Positions 6,964 through 8,560 of a stretch of 8,560 nt of DNA are shown here, in pieces. The translations under genes and the position numbers were made by a program. Each line of letters begins with the position of its first letter. Position 1 is the stretch's first letter. Where the stretch lies: the NCBI GenBank assembly GCA_001513395.1, contig LFTP01000293.1, forward strand, positions 1-8,560. Reading direction: 5' to 3'. This stretch comes from Clostridia bacterium DTU080 (GTDB lineage Bacteria > Bacillota > Limnochordia > DTU080). The notes below the pieces were generated by a model, which was given only the letters and a program-made list of their open reading frames with translations, had not been told where the DNA came from and made no database searches.

Positions 6964-7008
6964 TTGACACCTGCCCACTTTTTTCTTCCCTATGTATTGA
7001 CAGCTACC
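6964..7008. repeat. Direct repeat TTGACAnCTnCC, copies 33 bp apart
   Basis: TTGACACCTGCC (6964-6975) and TTGACAGCTACC (6997-7008) agree at 10 of 12 positions and start 33 bp apart, about three helical turns. The second copy is the -35 box of the MarR promoter. The first has no -10 box at a usable distance, so it might be an upstream protein-binding site or a chance match. Confidence 0.3.
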
Positions 7009-7025
7009 ATCACGCCTACTACAAT
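6997..7025 (+). promoter_or_regulatory. Sigma-70 promoter for the marR-ABC operon
   Basis: TTGACA (6997-7002), a 17-bp spacer and TACAAT (7020-7025): a perfect -35 and a -10 with one deviation. The start of transcription should fall near 7031-7034, giving a short leader of about 35 nt to the TTG at 7067. This is the strongest promoter-like sequence in the window. Confidence 0.75.
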
Positions 7026-7049
7026 AGAGATCGTTAGCTGACTAATCAA
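7021..7049 (-). promoter_or_regulatory. Candidate opposing promoter for the minus-strand phosphoesterase
   Basis: On the minus strand, TTGATT (complement of 7044-7049), a 17-bp spacer and TATTGT (complement of 7021-7026). Each box matches the consensus at only 4 of 6 positions. Its -10 overlaps the -10 of the marR promoter face to face, so the two could exclude each other. Confidence 0.35.
7034..7045. promoter_or_regulatory. Candidate MarR operator TTAG-N4-CTAA
   Basis: The inverted repeat TTAG (7034-7037) / CTAA (7042-7045) with a 4-bp centre lies at the predicted transcription start of marR and inside the spacer of the opposing promoter. MarR dimers usually bind short AT-rich palindromes in the promoter of their own operon, so the position is apt. 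The arms are short; chance cannot be excluded. Confidence 0.35.
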
Positions 7050-7054
7050 TTTGC

Positions 7055-7060
7055 GGGAGG
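7055..7060 (+). promoter_or_regulatory. Strong ribosome binding site GGGAGG for the TTG start at 7067
   Basis: GGGAGG is 6 nt before TTG 7067. The strong SD and optimal spacing support this non-ATG start, which also gives the normal N-terminal helix length for a MarR protein. Confidence 0.75.
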
Positions 7061-7066
7061 ACATTC

Positions 7067-7549
7067 TTGGCTCGTGAAGATGCACCGCTCGGCTTTTTGC
7101 TCAGTTTGGCTGTACGCCTTTTTCATCAGCGCAGCCATGAGCTGATGGGCGACACCCAGCTCCATCCCGGACAGATGCCCATCATGTTCGCCCTGTGGCG
7201 CGATGACGGACAAGCGCAAAAGGATCTGGCCCGCCGACTCAATCTGGCTCCCGCCACGGTCACCGTAACCGTGAACAGGCTGGAGAGAGCCGGTATTTTA
7301 GAGCGTCGAAAAGATCCCGAGGATCAACGTGTTTCCAGAGTCTATCTGACCGAGCGCGGCCGCGACCTTCATGACACCGTCGTGGCCTGTTTGCGTGCTA
7401 CGAACGAAGAGGCCCTGACAGGCTTCACGCCCGAAGAGACGGATCAACTGAAAGAGTATCTCTCTCGAATAATCGATAATCTGGAAGGAGCCATGCAGCA
7501 CCGGGCACGAAAACCGGACACCCATGTCGATGATGCTGGGAGTGAATAG
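7067..7549 (+). CDS. MarR-family winged-helix transcriptional regulator
   Basis: 160 residues, typical MarR length. An N-terminal dimerisation helix (about 6-28, GFLLSLAVRLFHQRSHELM) is followed by LHPGQMPIMFALW (32-44), the first HTH helix QKDLARRLNL (51-60), the recognition helix ATVTVTVNRLERAG (63-76), and the wing RRKDPEDQRVSRVYLTERG (80-98), which holds the conserved D-x-R pair Asp86/Arg88. A C-terminal helix with EETDQLKEYLSRIIDNLEGAM closes the dimer interface; the last 15 or so residues are polar and probably disordered. It should repress its own operon until a small molecule binds. The exporter gene begins 6 bp after its stop, so the two are co-transcribed and probably translationally coupled. 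This gene order is common for regulators of drug or metabolite efflux. The ligand is unknown. Confidence 0.93.
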   Translation: MAREDAPLGFLLSLAVRLFHQRSHELMGDTQLHPGQMPIMFALWRDDGQAQKDLARRLNLAPATVTVTVNRLERAGILERRKDPEDQRVSRVYLTERGRDLHDTVVACLRATNEEALTGFTPEETDQLKEYLSRIIDNLEGAMQHRARKPDTHVDDAGSE

Positions 7550-7555
7550 ACAACC

Positions 7556-8560
7556 ATGGCAAAGATCTCCTCTTACCTAAAACCGTATTGGAAGGCGGCT
7601 CTGGCCGCTCCGCTGCTGATGATGGTGGAAGTCCTTATGGATCTGATGCAACCCACTTTGATGGCCACTGTGGTAGACCAAGGTGTTATGACCGGGGATA
7701 TCGCTCTAATACTCCGTATGGGTGCTCTGATGATCGGCGTTGCTTTGATAGGCGCCCTCGGCGGCATCGGCTGTACCTATTTCTCAAGTCACGCCAGTGT
7801 CGGTTTTGCCACGGATCTGCGCCAGGATCTTTTCGAGAAGGTCCAGTCGTTTTCGTTTTCCAATATTGACGAGTTTGCTCCGGCGTCGTTGATCACCCGC
7901 CTGACCAACGACGTAACACAAGTGCAACAGCTCGTGTTGGCCATGATGCGCATGTTGGTGCGCTCGCCTCTCACCTTTCTCGGAGGCACGATCATGGCCA
8001 TCAGCATTAATCCCAGACTTGCTCTTGTCATCCTGGCTGCGTTGCCTGTTCTTAGTGTCTCTTTGTACTTCATATTGAGCAAGGCATTTCCGCTGTTCAG
8101 CGTGGTTCAGACCAAGCTCGATCGCGTCAACGAAGTCATGCAGGAGAATCTTGCCGGGGTGCGTGTCATCAAGGCCTTCGTGCGGGCTGCCTACGAAAAA
8201 AGCCGCTTTGCCAAAGCGAATGAAGACCTCATGCAACACAGCATAAAGGCCGGTCGCCTCATGGGTATCATGCATCCCATCATGATCTTGGTCATGAACT
8301 GTAGCATCGCCGCGGTCTTGTGGTTTGGCGGTAAGCATGTCAACGCCAATCAAATGCAGGTCGGACAGGTCATGGCCTTTGTCACCTATATGAACCGCAT
8401 CTTATTCTCGCTGACCATGGCTGCCTTTTTCCTGATGAACATCTCCCGGGCCAAGGCTTCCGCGGATCGCATCCGCGAGGTGCTCAATACCGAAGTCGAT
8501 ATCGAGGATAAGCCCGGTGCCATAAATGAACCGATCAAGCGCGGGCGTGTCGAGTTCGAA
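7556..8560 (+). CDS. ABC exporter half-transporter, membrane domain (3' end outside window)
   Basis: The frame is open from ATG 7556 to the last base: 335 codons, with no stop. The SD GGGAG (7538-7542) lies inside the end of the MarR gene, 13 nt upstream. The protein is a type IV ABC exporter membrane domain with hydrophobic segments at roughly 12-38, 54-78, 130-150, 153-175, 236-258 and 270-293. The conserved DEFAPASLITRLTNDVTQVQ stretch (105-124) holds the intracellular-loop coupling signature, and ENLAGVRVIKAFVRAAYE (197-214) and SRAKASADRIREVL (297-310) are also characteristic of MsbA/LmrA/MdlB-type transporters. The window ends at GRVEFE, where the ATPase domain normally begins, so no Walker motifs are visible. 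It would export drugs, lipids or peptides; substrate unknown. In such MarR-led operons a second half-transporter usually follows and forms a heterodimer with this one. Confidence 0.92.
   Translation, partial: MAKISSYLKPYWKAALAAPLLMMVEVLMDLMQPTLMATVVDQGVMTGDIALILRMGALMIGVALIGALGGIGCTYFSSHASVGFATDLRQDLFEKVQSFSFSNIDEFAPASLITRLTNDVTQVQQLVLAMMRMLVRSPLTFLGGTIMAISINPRLALVILAALPVLSVSLYFILSKAFPLFSVVQTKLDRVNEVMQENLAGVRVIKAFVRAAYEKSRFAKANEDLMQHSIKAGRLMGIMHPIMILVMNCSIAAVLWFGGKHVNANQMQVGQVMAFVTYMNRILFSLTMAAFFLMNISRAKASADRIREVLNTEVDIEDKPGAINEPIKRGRVEFE

Noticed and set aside
7784..8353. 189-codon open frame on the - strand
   Set aside because: It is antisense to the ABC exporter membrane domain, whose conserved motifs are clear; the translation is His/Asp-rich and shows no family.
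1..8560. Defence system, CRISPR, integrative element or tRNA gene
   Set aside because: No array-like repeats, recombinase, toxin-antitoxin, nuclease or cloverleaf pattern was seen; all long coding frames are explained by metabolic, phosphoesterase and efflux genes.

Overview
The window is an 8.56 kb piece of a bacterial chromosome, densely packed and moderately GC-rich by eye. It uses Shine-Dalgarno sites and several GTG/TTG starts. It has six genes plus the end of one cut at the left edge; the last gene is cut at the right edge. I see no RNA gene, CRISPR array, transposase or phage gene. The organism cannot be fixed from the sequence. The MarR-plus-ABC-exporter arrangement, clear SD sites and carbohydrate genes without SusC/SusD partners fit a Bacillota-like (or Chloroflexota-like) saccharolytic bacterium better than a Bacteroidota, but this is inference.

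Left part (2-5167, + strand): a carbohydrate-processing run. It holds the C-terminal two-thirds or so of a heparinase II/III-like (polysaccharide or oligouronide lyase superfamily) protein, a Gfo/Idh/MocA NAD(P)-dependent sugar oxidoreductase, and an 809-residue glycoside hydrolase related to GH106 alpha-L-rhamnosidases. The oxidoreductase and hydrolase have no export signal, so the likely picture is cytoplasmic breakdown of an imported uronate- and/or deoxysugar-containing oligosaccharide. A 17-bp-stem hairpin that looks like an interspersed palindromic repeat sits between the oxidoreductase and the hydrolase.

Middle part (5178-6944): a GC-rich hairpin, then two unrelated calcineurin-like metallophosphoesterases arranged tail to tail with interlocking stop codons. 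The first (+) is a membrane-anchored YaeI/YkuE-type enzyme. The second (-) is a soluble enzyme with a Gln in place of the usual His of motif I.

Right part (6945-8560): a 122-bp divergent control region with a near-consensus sigma-70 promoter (TTGACA-17-TACAAT) facing a weaker opposite promoter, and a small TTAG/CTAA inverted repeat suited to a MarR dimer. Downstream is a MarR-family regulator, followed after 6 bp by an ABC exporter membrane domain that runs off the window just as its ATPase domain begins. This is a typical self-regulated multidrug/efflux operon; a second ABC half-transporter gene is expected just outside.
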